Counted from the first letter of the stretch, positions 27,266 to 36,045 are shown. The stretch: DNA of 64,000 bases from an uncultured Flavobacteriaceae bacterium (GCA_913065125.1 CAJYAG010000001.1:620001-684000), one strand, 5' to 3'. Notes: generated from the sequence alone by a model not told the origin. A program made the numbers and translations.

Positions 27266-27338
27266 ACTTATTATAAGGTATTATCAAGTTAAACGATTGA
27301 ACTTTCATATTAGTATTAAACTAGTATAAATATACAAA

Positions 27339-27370
27339 AAAAAATCATCTTTTTTCAAAGATGATTTTAT
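27339..27370 (-). terminator. Terminator after the 27393 gene
   Basis: AAAATCATCTTT pairs with AAAGATGATTTT. On the minus strand a run of T follows the hairpin, downstream of the small gene at 27393-27656. Confidence 0.85.
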
Positions 27371-27392
27371 AAAAATACGTTAAATAATAACG

Positions 27393-27656
27393 TTATATTT
27401 TGTTCAATTTTTCTACCAAAGCGTTTGCTTTAGCCTCTAACTCAACATTAATTGCTTTATAATGAGCTCTTTTATTTTCAACACCTTTAGCATGTACTTT
27501 TTCAATTAACATGTCAAAAGACTCAATTGCTTCATCTATAATTGCTTCTGTTTTCTTTGAGCTTGCTGGAGTTAACATTTGAGCGATATAACACTCTTCA
27601 ATAATATCTCCTAAAGTATAATTAATATCTTTTTTTAAATTTTTTACGCTTGCCAT
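27393..27656 (-). CDS. Small conserved helical protein, unknown function (87 aa)
   Basis: The product starts MASVKNLKKDINYTLGDI and contains two predicted long helices with EECYIAQMLTP between them and AIIDEAIESFDMLIEKVHAKG after. A promoter box and a terminator frame it neatly, supporting a real gene. It resembles a small conserved cytosolic family of flavobacteria. No catalytic motif is visible. Confidence 0.8.
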   Translation of the reverse strand: MASVKNLKKDINYTLGDIIEECYIAQMLTPASSKKTEAIIDEAIESFDMLIEKVHAKGVENKRAHYKAINVELEAKANALVEKLNKI

Positions 27657-27677
27657 AATCTTCTTTTATTTTGGATG

Positions 27678-27685
27678 CAAATTTA
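27678..27685 (-). promoter_or_regulatory. Candidate -7 promoter box for the 27393 gene
   Basis: TAAATTTG on the minus strand, 21 bp upstream of the ATG. Confidence 0.6.
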
Positions 27686-27719
27686 CTATAAATTATTGAT
27701 TTAAAACCTAATAATTATA

Positions 27720-28802
27720 TTACATTTTTTCATACATCGCTCTTAACTTTTCTCTTGTGATTGTTTTTTGCCAATCTTTCCCTAAAGCATTTTCCCATAA
27801 CGGAACTAAACCTAAAGAAACATCAATCATAATATCAAACTCTTTGTCTGTTAAGTTTTTACACAATCCTTTAGGAATATGAATATTATGCTTTTTAACC
27901 ATTTGTTTAAATTCTGCAACTCCTTCTGGGTAAAACTCTTCCAATTGATCAAAAACGATACAGTTACCAATTCCGTGTTTTGTTCCTAAAAGATACGAAA
28001 GTCCGTAACTCATTGCATGAGCTACACCAACTTGAGAATATGCAATACTCATTCCCCCATGCCAAGATGCCATCATTAATTTATCTTGACCATCTTCATC
28101 ACGTTCATTTTTCTCTAGATACACTTCTCTACATAAATCCAATGATTTTTCTCCGTAACTCTGACTAAATGCATTTAAAAAAGTTCCTGTTAACGATTCG
28201 ATACAATGAATATAACAATCCATTCCAGTATAAAACCATTGATTTGTATCAACATCTTTTGTTAATTCTGGGTCTAAAACTACTTGATCAAAAGGCGTAT
28301 AATCAGAATTCATTCCTAGTTTACGTTCTGGACCAGTTAAAACTGTAGTTCTAGAAACCTCTGCACCTGTTCCAGATATTGTTGGAATACCAACATGATA
28401 CACTCCTTGGTTTTTAACCAAATCCCAACCTTGATAATCTGCAGAACTTCCTGGATTTGTTAACATCAAAGCAATTGCTTTTGCATAATCTAACATTGTT
28501 CCTCCTCCAATTCCAATAATTCCAGATGGAATTTCATCAAACTCAGCAACTAAATCATCTCTATACGCATCAACATATTTTGTTTTTGGCTCTTCTTCTG
28601 CACTTACATATATAATTTTATCATTAAAATGCAATGGAATTCTACTGATTAACCAATCGTTTCCTTTAAAAACATCATCAACAATAAATATAAATGGTGC
28701 TTTTTCGCTTGTACGTTTTGGTGTTAAAATTTCATCTAATTGATTAAAACATCCTCTACCGAAAACTACGCGAGGAACCATTGGAAAATTTCTAAAACTC
28801 AT
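27720..28802 (-). CDS. kdnB: Iron-type alcohol dehydrogenase, probable 3-deoxy-manno-octulosonate 8-oxidase (KdnB)
   Basis: The 360-aa protein is a group III metal-dependent dehydrogenase: nucleotide loop GIGGGTMLDYAKA (about residues 97-109), GTGAEVS, and metal ligands in MDCYIHCIES, VAHAMSYGLSY and KHGIGN. The opening FRNFPMVPRVVFGRG and the company of a kdsB and a KdnA-type aminotransferase gene point to KdnB, which in Shewanella oxidises the C8 hydroxyl of Kdo before amination to 8-amino-Kdo. The assignment rests on context plus family and should be tested. It has its own promoter box at 28826-28833. Confidence 0.82.
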   Translation of the reverse strand: MSFRNFPMVPRVVFGRGCFNQLDEILTPKRTSEKAPFIFIVDDVFKGNDWLISRIPLHFNDKIIYVSAEEEPKTKYVDAYRDDLVAEFDEIPSGIIGIGGGTMLDYAKAIALMLTNPGSSADYQGWDLVKNQGVYHVGIPTISGTGAEVSRTTVLTGPERKLGMNSDYTPFDQVVLDPELTKDVDTNQWFYTGMDCYIHCIESLTGTFLNAFSQSYGEKSLDLCREVYLEKNERDEDGQDKLMMASWHGGMSIAYSQVGVAHAMSYGLSYLLGTKHGIGNCIVFDQLEEFYPEGVAEFKQMVKKHNIHIPKGLCKNLTDKEFDIMIDVSLGLVPLWENALGKDWQKTITREKLRAMYEKM

Positions 28803-28825
28803 TGCTTATTCATTTAATATTAGTA

Positions 28826-28833
28826 CAAAAATA
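28826..28833 (-). promoter_or_regulatory. Candidate -7 promoter box for kdnB
   Basis: TATTTTTG on the minus strand, 24 bp before the kdnB start and in the short gap after the HAD gene, so kdnB may be transcribed separately. Confidence 0.55.
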
Positions 28834-28840
28834 CATCAAT

Positions 28841-29533
28841 CTAAAGAATTGAAAGTATTTCTGATATTTTTTTTACTGTTTTATAGTCTGTTGTTGATTG
28901 TTGATTATTTGCTACTTCTTCGTGCGCCCAAGTTGTATGAAATGGAACATGAATGGCTGATGCACCAATATTTACAAGTGGGAGAATATCTGATTTTAAC
29001 GAGTTTCCAATCATTAATAATTGATTGGATTCGATATCTAAATGAGAAATTAATTTCTGATAATCAGCTTCTTTTTTTTCTGTCATTACTTCTATATGAT
29101 GAAAATATTGCAACAATCCTGATTTTTCTAATTTACGTTCTTGATCTAATAAATCTCCTTTTGTAGCCACAATCAATTTATACTTTCCTTGCAATGCTTT
29201 TAAAACTTTCTCAACACCGTCTAACAACTCGATTGGTTTTTCTAGCATTTCCTTACCAATCTCTAAAATCTGTGCTATTTTTTGTTGACTAATTTTATAA
29301 TTTGATAATTCCAAAGCACTTTCTACCATTGATAACATAAATCCTTTTACACCATAACCATAAATAGGAAGATTTTTGATTTCTGTTATAAACAATTCTT
29401 GATCAATTTTATTCTCTGTTTCGTAAGCAGCTAATAATTTTGCGAATTTGGTTTCGGCTTCTCTAAAATACGTTTCATTAACCCAAAGCGTATCGTCAGC
29501 ATCAAAAGCAATTACTTGTATGTTTTTATACAT
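28841..29533 (-). CDS. HAD-superfamily hydrolase, subfamily IA
   Basis: The 230-aa protein has HAD motif I DADDTLW (residues 10-16), a helical cap, motif II ATKGD, the Lys region and motif IV IGNSLKSDILP. It resembles the YjjG/phosphoglycolate phosphatase-like group. It sits between kdnB and kdsB. It is not the short KdsC type that makes Kdo from Kdo-8-phosphate, although a role in sugar phosphate removal in this cluster is possible. Confidence 0.88.
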   Translation of the reverse strand: MYKNIQVIAFDADDTLWVNETYFREAETKFAKLLAAYETENKIDQELFITEIKNLPIYGYGVKGFMLSMVESALELSNYKISQQKIAQILEIGKEMLEKPIELLDGVEKVLKALQGKYKLIVATKGDLLDQERKLEKSGLLQYFHHIEVMTEKKEADYQKLISHLDIESNQLLMIGNSLKSDILPLVNIGASAIHVPFHTTWAHEEVANNQQSTTDYKTVKKISEILSIL

Positions 29534-29573
29534 TTTCTAAAGTTAAAAACCTCATAAAGAAAATTCTTGTCTG

Positions 29574-29599
29574 TTCGAGCGGAGTCGAGAACTCACTAG
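29574..29599. repeat. Short palindromic dispersed-type repeat between HAD and kdsB
   Basis: GTTCGAGCGGAGTCGAGAAC contains complementary ends around GCGGAG. A related CTTCGCTC string and ATCGAGAAG follow within 60 bp. This style of TTCGAG/TCGAGAA hairpin recurs at 50180-50240. The rest of the 122-bp gap holds nothing else. Confidence 0.5.
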
Positions 29600-29655
29600 A
29601 AGTTAAATTAATAAAACATTACGCCTTCGCTCAAAGAGACAATAATCGAGAAGTT

Positions 29656-30387
29656 TTAATTTTCTAAATATTTTTGTGCTTTAATCAAATCTTCTGGAGT
29701 ATCAATTTCGATGCCCATAAAATCTGTTTCTACCATTTTTATTTTCTTGCCATATTCTAAATAACGAATACATTCAATTTTTTCTGTAGCTTCTAAAGAA
29801 CGCATTGGCAAATGATAAAAATCTAAAATAGCTTGTTTTCTAAACGCATACACGCCAATATGTTCAAAATAACGTGCTCCCGCATTTTTATCTCTTGGAT
29901 ACGGAATTGGAGAACGAGAAAAATACAATGCAAAATCGTGTTCATCAACAATTACTTTTACATAATTAGGATCTGTAATATCTTTCCAATCTGTAATTTC
30001 TTGCATTAACGAAGCCAAATCTATCTCGGAAGCATCTTCGCCTTTAAAAACTTCCAAAACTTTCTCTAAAGGTTCTTTCTTAACAAAAGGTTCATCACCT
30101 TGCACATTGACAACAATATCTACGTCTAAATTTTCTACAGCTTCGGCAATTCTATCAGAACCACATTCGTGTTCTTTAATGCTCATGATTGCTTTTCCTC
30201 CAAACCTCTCCACTTCATTTTTAATAATTTCACTATCGGTAACCACATACACATCATCAAACAATGCTGTTTTTACAGTTGCTTCATAGGTTCTAACAAT
30301 TACAGGTTTACCGCCTAAATCTGCCATTAATTTTCCAGGAAAACGCGTTGCTCCATAACGAGCTGGAATCATTGCAATAATTTTCAT
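29656..30387 (-). CDS. kdsB: 3-deoxy-manno-octulosonate cytidylyltransferase (CMP-Kdo or CMP-8-amino-Kdo synthetase)
   Basis: The 243-aa protein matches KdsB throughout: [20 protein letters not shown] at the N-terminus, [10 protein letters not shown] in the middle, [10 protein letters not shown], the HIGVYAFRK segment and the terminal EGxxxDTPEDL-like [10 protein letters not shown]. It activates the Kdo-type acid with CTP for lipopolysaccharide core assembly. In organisms with kdnA/kdnB, KdsB uses 8-amino-Kdo. The neighbours here suggest the same. Gene order is kdnA, kdsB, HAD, kdnB in the direction of transcription. Confidence 0.95.
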   Translation of the reverse strand: MKIIAMIPARYGATRFPGKLMADLGGKPVIVRTYEATVKTALFDDVYVVTDSEIIKNEVERFGGKAIMSIKEHECGSDRIAEAVENLDVDIVVNVQGDEPFVKKEPLEKVLEVFKGEDASEIDLASLMQEITDWKDITDPNYVKVIVDEHDFALYFSRSPIPYPRDKNAGARYFEHIGVYAFRKQAILDFYHLPMRSLEATEKIECIRYLEYGKKIKMVETDFMGIEIDTPEDLIKAQKYLEN

Positions 30388-30413
30388 TCTTTATGAATTT
30401 TATTTTTAAAAAT

Positions 30414-30441
30414 GAGATTCCTGCCTTCGCAGGAATGACAG
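30414..30441. repeat. Palindromic repeat element ending AATGACAG
   Basis: GAGATTCCTGC, then CTTC, then GCAGGAAT, then GACAG. It holds a perfect 8-bp stem ATTCCTGC/GCAGGAAT and lies in the 58-bp gap between kdsB and the aminotransferase gene. Related elements occur at 49611 and 62961. Confidence 0.7.
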
Positions 30442-30445
30442 TAAT

Positions 30446-31639
30446 TTATAATACTGATTTAATTGCCGCAACCATGTTTGCAGCTCTTTCATTTACTTCT
30501 GCTTCTGTCCACGATAATTTGATCAAACAAGAAATATTTCTTGAAATTAAATCGTCTGATTGTGGAAATTTAGCCGTATTTAAATCTTGCATTCCGTTTT
30601 TAATTTCTTCTGATAACGGAAATAAAGAAACTTGATCTTTTAAATGATTCCATTTACGAACATAATGCCAATCGTTTTCGTAATAATTCCAATAGGCATC
30701 AACACCGTGTTCTTTAAAAGCTTTCACCACCTTGTCTGTCAATTCTTTAGTTGCCATAAAAAATGATAAAAATCCTGCGCTGTCTCCAGCTTCATCCGGA
30801 ATTCTTCTAAACGTAACTTCTGGAATTGTTTTTAAAGCATCTTTTAATACTTTTTTATTTTTACGTTGCGTTGCCACAAAATCATCTAAACGACGAACTT
30901 GCGCCAAACCAACAGCAGCATTTAATTCTGAAATTCTAAAATTGTATCCTAAAAAGGGATGCGATTCTGCGCCTCTATCATTGCCAACATGATCGTGACC
31001 GTGATCGGTATAATGATCTGCATTAACTGCTAAATTTGGATCATTCGTTATCATTGCTCCTCCTTCTCCACAGGTAATTGTTTTTACATAATCAAAAGAA
31101 AAACAACCTGCATCTCCAATAGTTCCTAATTTTTTTCCTTTATATGAACCTCCAATTGCTTGACAAGCATCTTCTAATAAAATTAAATTGTGTTTGTCGC
31201 AAATTGCTTTTAAGGCATCTAAATCTGCCATAGAACCACACATATGAACGGGCATTACAACCTTTGTTTTTGATGTAATTGCAGCTTCCACAGCTTTTGG
31301 GTCTAAAGTTAAGGTATCATCTATTTCTACTAAAATCGGCGTTGCTCCGGCAGCTAAAATAGATTCGAAACTTGCCACGAAAGTAAACGTTGGCATAATT
31401 ACTTCGTCTCCTGCTCCAACTCCTAACACTGCTAACGCAACATTTAAAGCCGTTGTTCCGCTACTTGTTAATTGCGCGTGTTTAACGCCTAAGTTATTTT
31501 GTAATTCTTGTTCTAATTCTTTTGCTTTCCAATGTCCATTTCTGGCACCATCAAATCCGTAACGCATTAAAACCCCACTTTCTAAAACGTCGTTTACTTC
31601 TTTGCGTTCTGCATCTCCAAATAATTCAAATCCTGGCAT
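30446..31639 (-). CDS. kdnA: DegT-type PLP aminotransferase, probable 8-amino-3,8-dideoxy-octulosonate synthase (KdnA)
   Basis: The start is the ATG giving MPGFELFG; a longer frame exists but adds non-conserved residues beyond the promoter box. The 397-aa protein is a DegT/DnrJ/EryC1 sugar aminotransferase with the PLP region LEDACQ (Asp157), the Schiff-base Lys in FDYVKTITCGEGG (Lys186) and SSGTTALNVAL. Together with kdnB and kdsB it would convert 8-oxo-Kdo to 8-amino-Kdo with glutamate as donor. Family membership is certain. The exact substrate is inferred from the cluster. Confidence 0.88.
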   Translation of the reverse strand: MPGFELFGDAERKEVNDVLESGVLMRYGFDGARNGHWKAKELEQELQNNLGVKHAQLTSSGTTALNVALAVLGVGAGDEVIMPTFTFVASFESILAAGATPILVEIDDTLTLDPKAVEAAITSKTKVVMPVHMCGSMADLDALKAICDKHNLILLEDACQAIGGSYKGKKLGTIGDAGCFSFDYVKTITCGEGGAMITNDPNLAVNADHYTDHGHDHVGNDRGAESHPFLGYNFRISELNAAVGLAQVRRLDDFVATQRKNKKVLKDALKTIPEVTFRRIPDEAGDSAGFLSFFMATKELTDKVVKAFKEHGVDAYWNYYENDWHYVRKWNHLKDQVSLFPLSEEIKNGMQDLNTAKFPQSDDLISRNISCLIKLSWTEAEVNERAANMVAAIKSVL

Positions 31640-31663
31640 TTTTATAAATTTTAAATGAAGCAT

Positions 31664-31671
31664 CAAAGATA
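31664..31671 (-). promoter_or_regulatory. Candidate -7 promoter box for kdnA
   Basis: TATCTTTG on the minus strand, 24 bp upstream of the chosen start and overlapping the longer frame, which supports the shorter protein. Confidence 0.6.
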
Positions 31672-31721
31672 AAGAATTAATCCTTGATTTTTATCACAGA
31701 TAAAAGCGAATACTCGAACTT

Positions 31722-32699
31722 CTATTTTATGTAAATCTCTAGCAATTCTGAAGTTTCATCCGAAGTAATAAAAAATTCTTTAAAACAAGCGGGAACTAAA
31801 AGTGTTTCTCCGAACTTTAAAACTTCTTTATTTTCATTATGATGAAAAGTAACTGCGCCTTTTACACACATATAAATAACAAAAGAATCTTTATCTGAGT
31901 GATTTATAGAAAGCTCTTCATTAACCGATAAAATATTTGTGGTAAAATAAGGGCACGAAATAATCTCTGACGCTGTATTTTTTTCTTTTTGATAGGTGGT
32001 TTTATAAGAGTCTAGAACTTTAAAATCGATTGCATTTAATGCTTCATTGGTGTGTAAATCTCTCGATTTTCCTTGCGAATCCGTTCTTTCCCAATCGTAA
32101 ATTCTGTACGTAATATCAGATGTTTGTTGAATTTCTGCTAACAAAACTCCTGCGCCAATTGCGTGCACTCTTCCGGTTGGAATAAAATACACATCGCCTT
32201 CTGCAACTTTATCAACATTTAAAATATCTACCAATGTTTTGTTTTCTAAATGCTGTAAATATTCCTTTTTATTGATTTCTTTTTTAAAACCAACAATTAA
32301 ATTGGCATTTTCATCGGATTGCATTACATACCACATTTCTGTTTTTCCGAAAGAATTATGGCGTTTTTTTGCCAACTCATCATTAGGATGTAACTGAATA
32401 CTTAACGCTTCTTTTGCGTCTATAAATTTTATTAAAAGCGGAAATTTTTCTCCAAATGCTGAATATATTTTTTCTCCAACCAACTCACTTTTAAACTGAG
32501 AGATAAGATTTTTTAAATCAGTTCCTTTTAAATTTCCATTGGCAACAATTGAAGTATCATTATCAACATCCGAAATTTCCCAACTTTCGCCAATATCTTT
32601 TTTAGTAGATTTTTTTGACAATAATTGCATCAGTTTTTCGCCACCCCAAAGTTTCTCTTTTAGGATGGGTTCAAATTTTAAAAACTGTGTAATTTTCAT
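31722..32699 (-). CDS. manA: Mannose-6-phosphate isomerase, class I
   Basis: The 325-aa zinc enzyme interconverts mannose-6-P and fructose-6-P. It opens with FLKFEPILKEKLWGGEKL, has the zinc motif QLHPND (about residues 100-105), GKTEMWYV and the second half cupin PTGRVHAIGAGVLLAEIQQ with DITYRIYDW. The short C-terminal lid fits bacterial class I enzymes. It provides precursors for mannose-derived envelope sugars next to the kdn/kds genes. It has its own promoter. Confidence 0.95.
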   Translation of the reverse strand: MKITQFLKFEPILKEKLWGGEKLMQLLSKKSTKKDIGESWEISDVDNDTSIVANGNLKGTDLKNLISQFKSELVGEKIYSAFGEKFPLLIKFIDAKEALSIQLHPNDELAKKRHNSFGKTEMWYVMQSDENANLIVGFKKEINKKEYLQHLENKTLVDILNVDKVAEGDVYFIPTGRVHAIGAGVLLAEIQQTSDITYRIYDWERTDSQGKSRDLHTNEALNAIDFKVLDSYKTTYQKEKNTASEIISCPYFTTNILSVNEELSINHSDKDSFVIYMCVKGAVTFHHNENKEVLKFGETLLVPACFKEFFITSDETSELLEIYIK

Positions 32700-32724
32700 A
32701 AAAATTATCTTGGTAAATGAAAGG

Positions 32725-32732
32725 CAAATTTA
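32725..32732 (-). promoter_or_regulatory. Candidate -7 promoter box for manA
   Basis: TAAATTTG on the minus strand, 25 bp upstream of the manA ATG. Confidence 0.6.
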
Positions 32733-32864
32733 CAGCATTTCTAGAATCTACAATTCTAAATAAAAAATAATTAACTTTGAAATGATAATCAACTAAAAAC
32801 CAAACTTATAAAACTGCAATAAATTCAATATTTATTTGTGATTTTTAAGTACACCTTTTTTCAT

Positions 32865-34682
32865 ATGAAAAAACTATTCACACTAGTATTCTTATTCTTA
32901 ATTTTTAACGGATTTAGCCAAGAAGTAAAACTCAAAGAGTATTCACATACCGAGTTTTTTAACATGATAAAAGCAGAAAAAGATTCTGTTTTTAGCCTAC
33001 AAGATGCCTTTATTTCTTTTACAAAAAAAGACAGCGCGTTTGCGTATCAACTAATTGGTGGAACATATCAATTTAAAACCAGCGACACTATTTTTATTGA
33101 CAAAATTATAGAATTAGTAAATGTTCATTTTGAACATAATAACGATGACATTGGACAACAAGTTGGATTCCCATTTATCGTTTTTAATAAAGATGTAATT
33201 ATTGCAGACACCACTTCGATGTTGTTTTTTAATTGTGTTTTTAAAGGCGTTTTAGAAGTAGATGTAAATACTTTGGGAAACGATCAAATAAACAAATTAG
33301 ATAAAAAGCATTTAGAATATGAACCAAATATTGGTTTCTACAACACTACTTTTAACAACGATGTTATCATGTCTATTGGCTCTATAGAAAACTACTCTTC
33401 TATCTCGTTTAAGATGTTTAACAATACATTTATCTCTGAAGAAAATAGAACCGAAAGTCAAGTTGCAACAAGCAATATCAAAGAAACGCATTTTGATGAA
33501 AACATTTTTAAAGGAAATGGATTTTTTAATCTTAATGTAGATACTTCTATGTTTTTAAGTGTTTATAGAAATAATTTTGGTGACTTTAGAATCGATTTTT
33601 CAAAAGCTTCATTAAACAACGCACAAGTGTATTTGGTAGAAGAAAATAGTTTTAACAAAGAACTACTGTTACGAATTGATGAATTTAGCATCAATCATAC
33701 GTATAGATGGAAACAATGGGAAAATAAAGTATTGTCAGCTGGCGGATTCGATTTGTACTTAAAAAGCCTAATAGACAAAGACAAAAAGCTAGATTATTAC
33801 GATTTGTATTATACCGATTCAGTTTTCAACAATTATAAAAATCGACACAAAATTGAGTACGAAAACGCGTATAAATTTGAAATGCAATTACTTGGACAGT
33901 TTTATGATTTTTACAAATTACAACACGATTCTGATTATGCAAACCAGGTTTATGTAGAGTTCAAGAATCTAGAAACCAAACGTTATGCTTATTTGTATAA
34001 AGAAAACCCGACCTTTAGTTCGTTTTTTACGTGGAAGATAAATCAGTTTTTAAAAATATTTTCTAGCTACGGAACCAATCCGTCCTTGTCAATTATATTC
34101 TCTTTATACGTCATCTTCCTATTTGCTTTTGTGTATATGCTGTTTCCAAATAATTGGGAAACTGGTAGGAAAAATAAACTGATGAATCGTTTACGGTTTT
34201 TTACCAAATACTTTAGACAAAACGAAGGAATTAGAGAAATTTACGAAAAAGAACGCCAACAGGACATTATGTCTTATACCGAGTTTAAAGATTATATGCA
34301 CAATAGCAAAAAAGAAGTTCCTTGGTTTTTTCTTTGGCTCACAAAACCCATTTACTATTTCTCCTCATACAATTATAAATTAACAGGTAGAATTTTACGA
34401 CATACCGATATTTTAAAAGGACGTTGGGTAGATTTACCAAAACGAAAAAAGATTGTCACCAGCTTTATTATTGGCTGCTGGATTTTAGCATTACTTATTG
34501 TTGACATCTTAATTAAGTTTTTAAACGCGTTAACGTTGTCAATCAACACATTTACAACACTTGGTTTTGGAGAAATACCAATCAAAGGAATTCCGAGGTA
34601 TTTAGCCGTAATACAAGGTTTTATTGGCTGGTTTATGTTGACGATATTTAGTGTTGCACTTATTTCGCAATTGTTGAATTAG
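32865..34682 (+). CDS. Two-pore-type potassium-channel-like membrane protein with large exported N-terminal region
   Basis: Starting at MKKLFTLVFLFLIFNGFSQ, the 605-aa protein has a signal peptide and then about 350 residues that are probably extracytoplasmic, with short FNN/FKG repeats suggestive of a beta-helix. A membrane helix (LSIIFSLYVIFLFAFVYMLF), a basic cytosolic loop and a last pair of helices follow. Between the last two helices is TLGFGEIP, a relative of the K+ selectivity filter TVGYG. Such filter plus flanking helices fit the ion_trans_2 family. An upstream GTG in frame is less likely because the signal peptide starts at this ATG. Confidence 0.82.
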   Translation: MKKLFTLVFLFLIFNGFSQEVKLKEYSHTEFFNMIKAEKDSVFSLQDAFISFTKKDSAFAYQLIGGTYQFKTSDTIFIDKIIELVNVHFEHNNDDIGQQVGFPFIVFNKDVIIADTTSMLFFNCVFKGVLEVDVNTLGNDQINKLDKKHLEYEPNIGFYNTTFNNDVIMSIGSIENYSSISFKMFNNTFISEENRTESQVATSNIKETHFDENIFKGNGFFNLNVDTSMFLSVYRNNFGDFRIDFSKASLNNAQVYLVEENSFNKELLLRIDEFSINHTYRWKQWENKVLSAGGFDLYLKSLIDKDKKLDYYDLYYTDSVFNNYKNRHKIEYENAYKFEMQLLGQFYDFYKLQHDSDYANQVYVEFKNLETKRYAYLYKENPTFSSFFTWKINQFLKIFSSYGTNPSLSIIFSLYVIFLFAFVYMLFPNNWETGRKNKLMNRLRFFTKYFRQNEGIREIYEKERQQDIMSYTEFKDYMHNSKKEVPWFFLWLTKPIYYFSSYNYKLTGRILRHTDILKGRWVDLPKRKKIVTSFIIGCWILALLIVDILIKFLNALTLSINTFTTLGFGEIPIKGIPRYLAVIQGFIGWFMLTIFSVALISQLLN

Positions 34683-34705
34683 TTTCAGAGTTGCAGTGTT
34701 TCAAA

Positions 34706-34880
34706 GGCTAATGGCTAAAGGCTAAAAGCTAAAGGCTAAAGGCTAAAGGCTAAAAGCTAATGGCTAAAAGCTAATGGCTAAAAGCTAATGGCTAAAGGCT
34801 AAATACTAAAAGCTAAAGGCTAATGGCTAAAGGCTAATGGCTAATGGCTAAAGGCTAAAGGCTAAAGGCTAAAGGCTAAA
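34706..34880. repeat. Tandem array of 25 units of 7 bp (consensus GGCTAAA)
   Basis: Twenty-five consecutive heptamers with no indel: mainly GGCTAAA, with AGCTAAA, GGCTAAT, AGCTAAT and one TACTAAA. It starts 24 bp after the channel gene stop and ends 39 bp before the next ATG, so it fills the intergenic region. No promoter is visible apart from it. Confidence 0.98.
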
Positions 34881-34919
34881 GAAAACAAAAAAAATATCTT
34901 TATAAAAACCAAACTAATT

Positions 34920-35522
34920 ATGAAAAACCAACTTCTAAAAAAAACAGCACATAAAGGATTCAAAAAAAATATTTTACTACTTGTTTTCGCTTTCTCATTA
35001 ATAAGCTGCAACAATACCATTAATTGTGAAATTGAAACCACAGATGGAACTATTCTAGTCGAATTATATCCTAATAAAGCACCAAACACCGTTGTTAATT
35101 TTTTAAAATATGTGGATGCTGGCTTGTATTCAAACGGCTCTTTTTTTAGAGTGACAACTCCAGAAAACGAAGCAACAAGAGATGTGAAAATAGAAGTTAT
35201 TCAAGGCGGAAAAGGAGAAGGAAAAGATTTTGACCCAATAGCAATAGAAACTACAGAAAAAACAGGTATTTTACATGAAGACGGAACACTTTCTATGGCG
35301 AGAAGTGGTCCCAATACAGCAACTAATAATTTCTTTATTTGCATCAATGCGCAACCTTCGCTAGATTTTGGAGGAAAGAGAAATCCAGACGGGTTTGGTT
35401 TTGCTGCTTTCGGAAAAGTAACCAAAGGAATGGATATCGTTCGGAAAATACAAGCTAAAGAAAATAAAAATCAACGTTTATTAGAACCCGTAATTATCAA
35501 GTCGATTAAAAGAGTGAAATAA
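34920..35522 (+). CDS. Cyclophilin-type peptidyl-prolyl isomerase, lipoprotein
   Basis: The 200-aa protein starts with a signal and lipobox (SLISCNN, Cys about residue 31), so it should be an envelope-anchored PPIase. The cyclophilin domain has IETTDGTILVELYPNKAPNT at its start, the FFRV strand, IQGG, SMARSGPNTATNNFFI and a late GFAAFGKVTKGMDIV. The Arg in FFRV and the FxxxxN pattern of the active site are kept. It probably folds exported proteins. It is transcribed from the heptamer-array side and converges with queD, with a 1-bp gap. Confidence 0.92.
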   Translation: MKNQLLKKTAHKGFKKNILLLVFAFSLISCNNTINCEIETTDGTILVELYPNKAPNTVVNFLKYVDAGLYSNGSFFRVTTPENEATRDVKIEVIQGGKGEGKDFDPIAIETTEKTGILHEDGTLSMARSGPNTATNNFFICINAQPSLDFGGKRNPDGFGFAAFGKVTKGMDIVRKIQAKENKNQRLLEPVIIKSIKRVK

Positions 35523-35523
35523 A

Positions 35524-35937
35524 CTACTCACCAGCATACGTCACAAAATTTCTTGGTGTTTCGTAAAGTGTTATAGAAATTTCTAAAGACGGTTTAATTT
35601 TAGCTCTTAGTTTATTATAAATAACAACGGATATATTCTCTACAGTCGGATTTAAATTTTTGAATTCCGCTACCTCAACATTTAAGTTTTTATGGTCAAA
35701 CGATTCTTCAATTTCACTTTTTATCAATTCTCTCAAAACAGATAAATCCATCACAAAACCAGTAACAGGGTTAATTTCTCCAGTTACAGAAACTGTTAAT
35801 TCGTAATTATGTCCATGATAATGAGGATTGCTACATTTACCAAAAACTTCTGCATTCTTTTTGTCAGACCAAGCCGGATTAAACAATCTGTGTGCTGCAT
35901 TAAAATGTGCTTTTCTATGTGCTGTAATTCTAGGCAT
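35524..35937 (-). CDS. queD: 6-carboxytetrahydropterin synthase (QueD) / PTPS family
   Basis: The 137-aa enzyme has the zinc-binding His set of the family: AHFNAAHRL, CSNPHYHGHNYELTVSVTG and Glu in the DHKNLN/ETP part. Cys in FGKCSNP is the catalytic residue position used in QueD. It should convert dihydroneopterin triphosphate in queuosine synthesis. The start codon is only 5 bp from a heptamer array on its 5' side, which then forms the leader or promoter region. Confidence 0.93.
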   Translation of the reverse strand: MPRITAHRKAHFNAAHRLFNPAWSDKKNAEVFGKCSNPHYHGHNYELTVSVTGEINPVTGFVMDLSVLRELIKSEIEESFDHKNLNVEVAEFKNLNPTVENISVVIYNKLRAKIKPSLEISITLYETPRNFVTYAGE

Positions 35938-35942
35938 TCTTT

Positions 35943-35990
35943 TTATCAGTTATCAGTTATCAGTTATCAGTTATCAGTTATCAGTTATCA
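35943..35990. repeat. Tandem array of 7-bp units (TTATCAG, about 6.9 copies) upstream of queD
   Basis: Six exact TTATCAG units and a partial seventh lie immediately 5' of queD (minus strand unit CTGATAA). No other promoter element is seen in the short gap to idi. Confidence 0.97.
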
Positions 35991-36045
35991 AAATTAAAAA
36001 TTTCATAGTTTATGCTATCTTAAAACTCACCTTTTTTTGCCTTTG

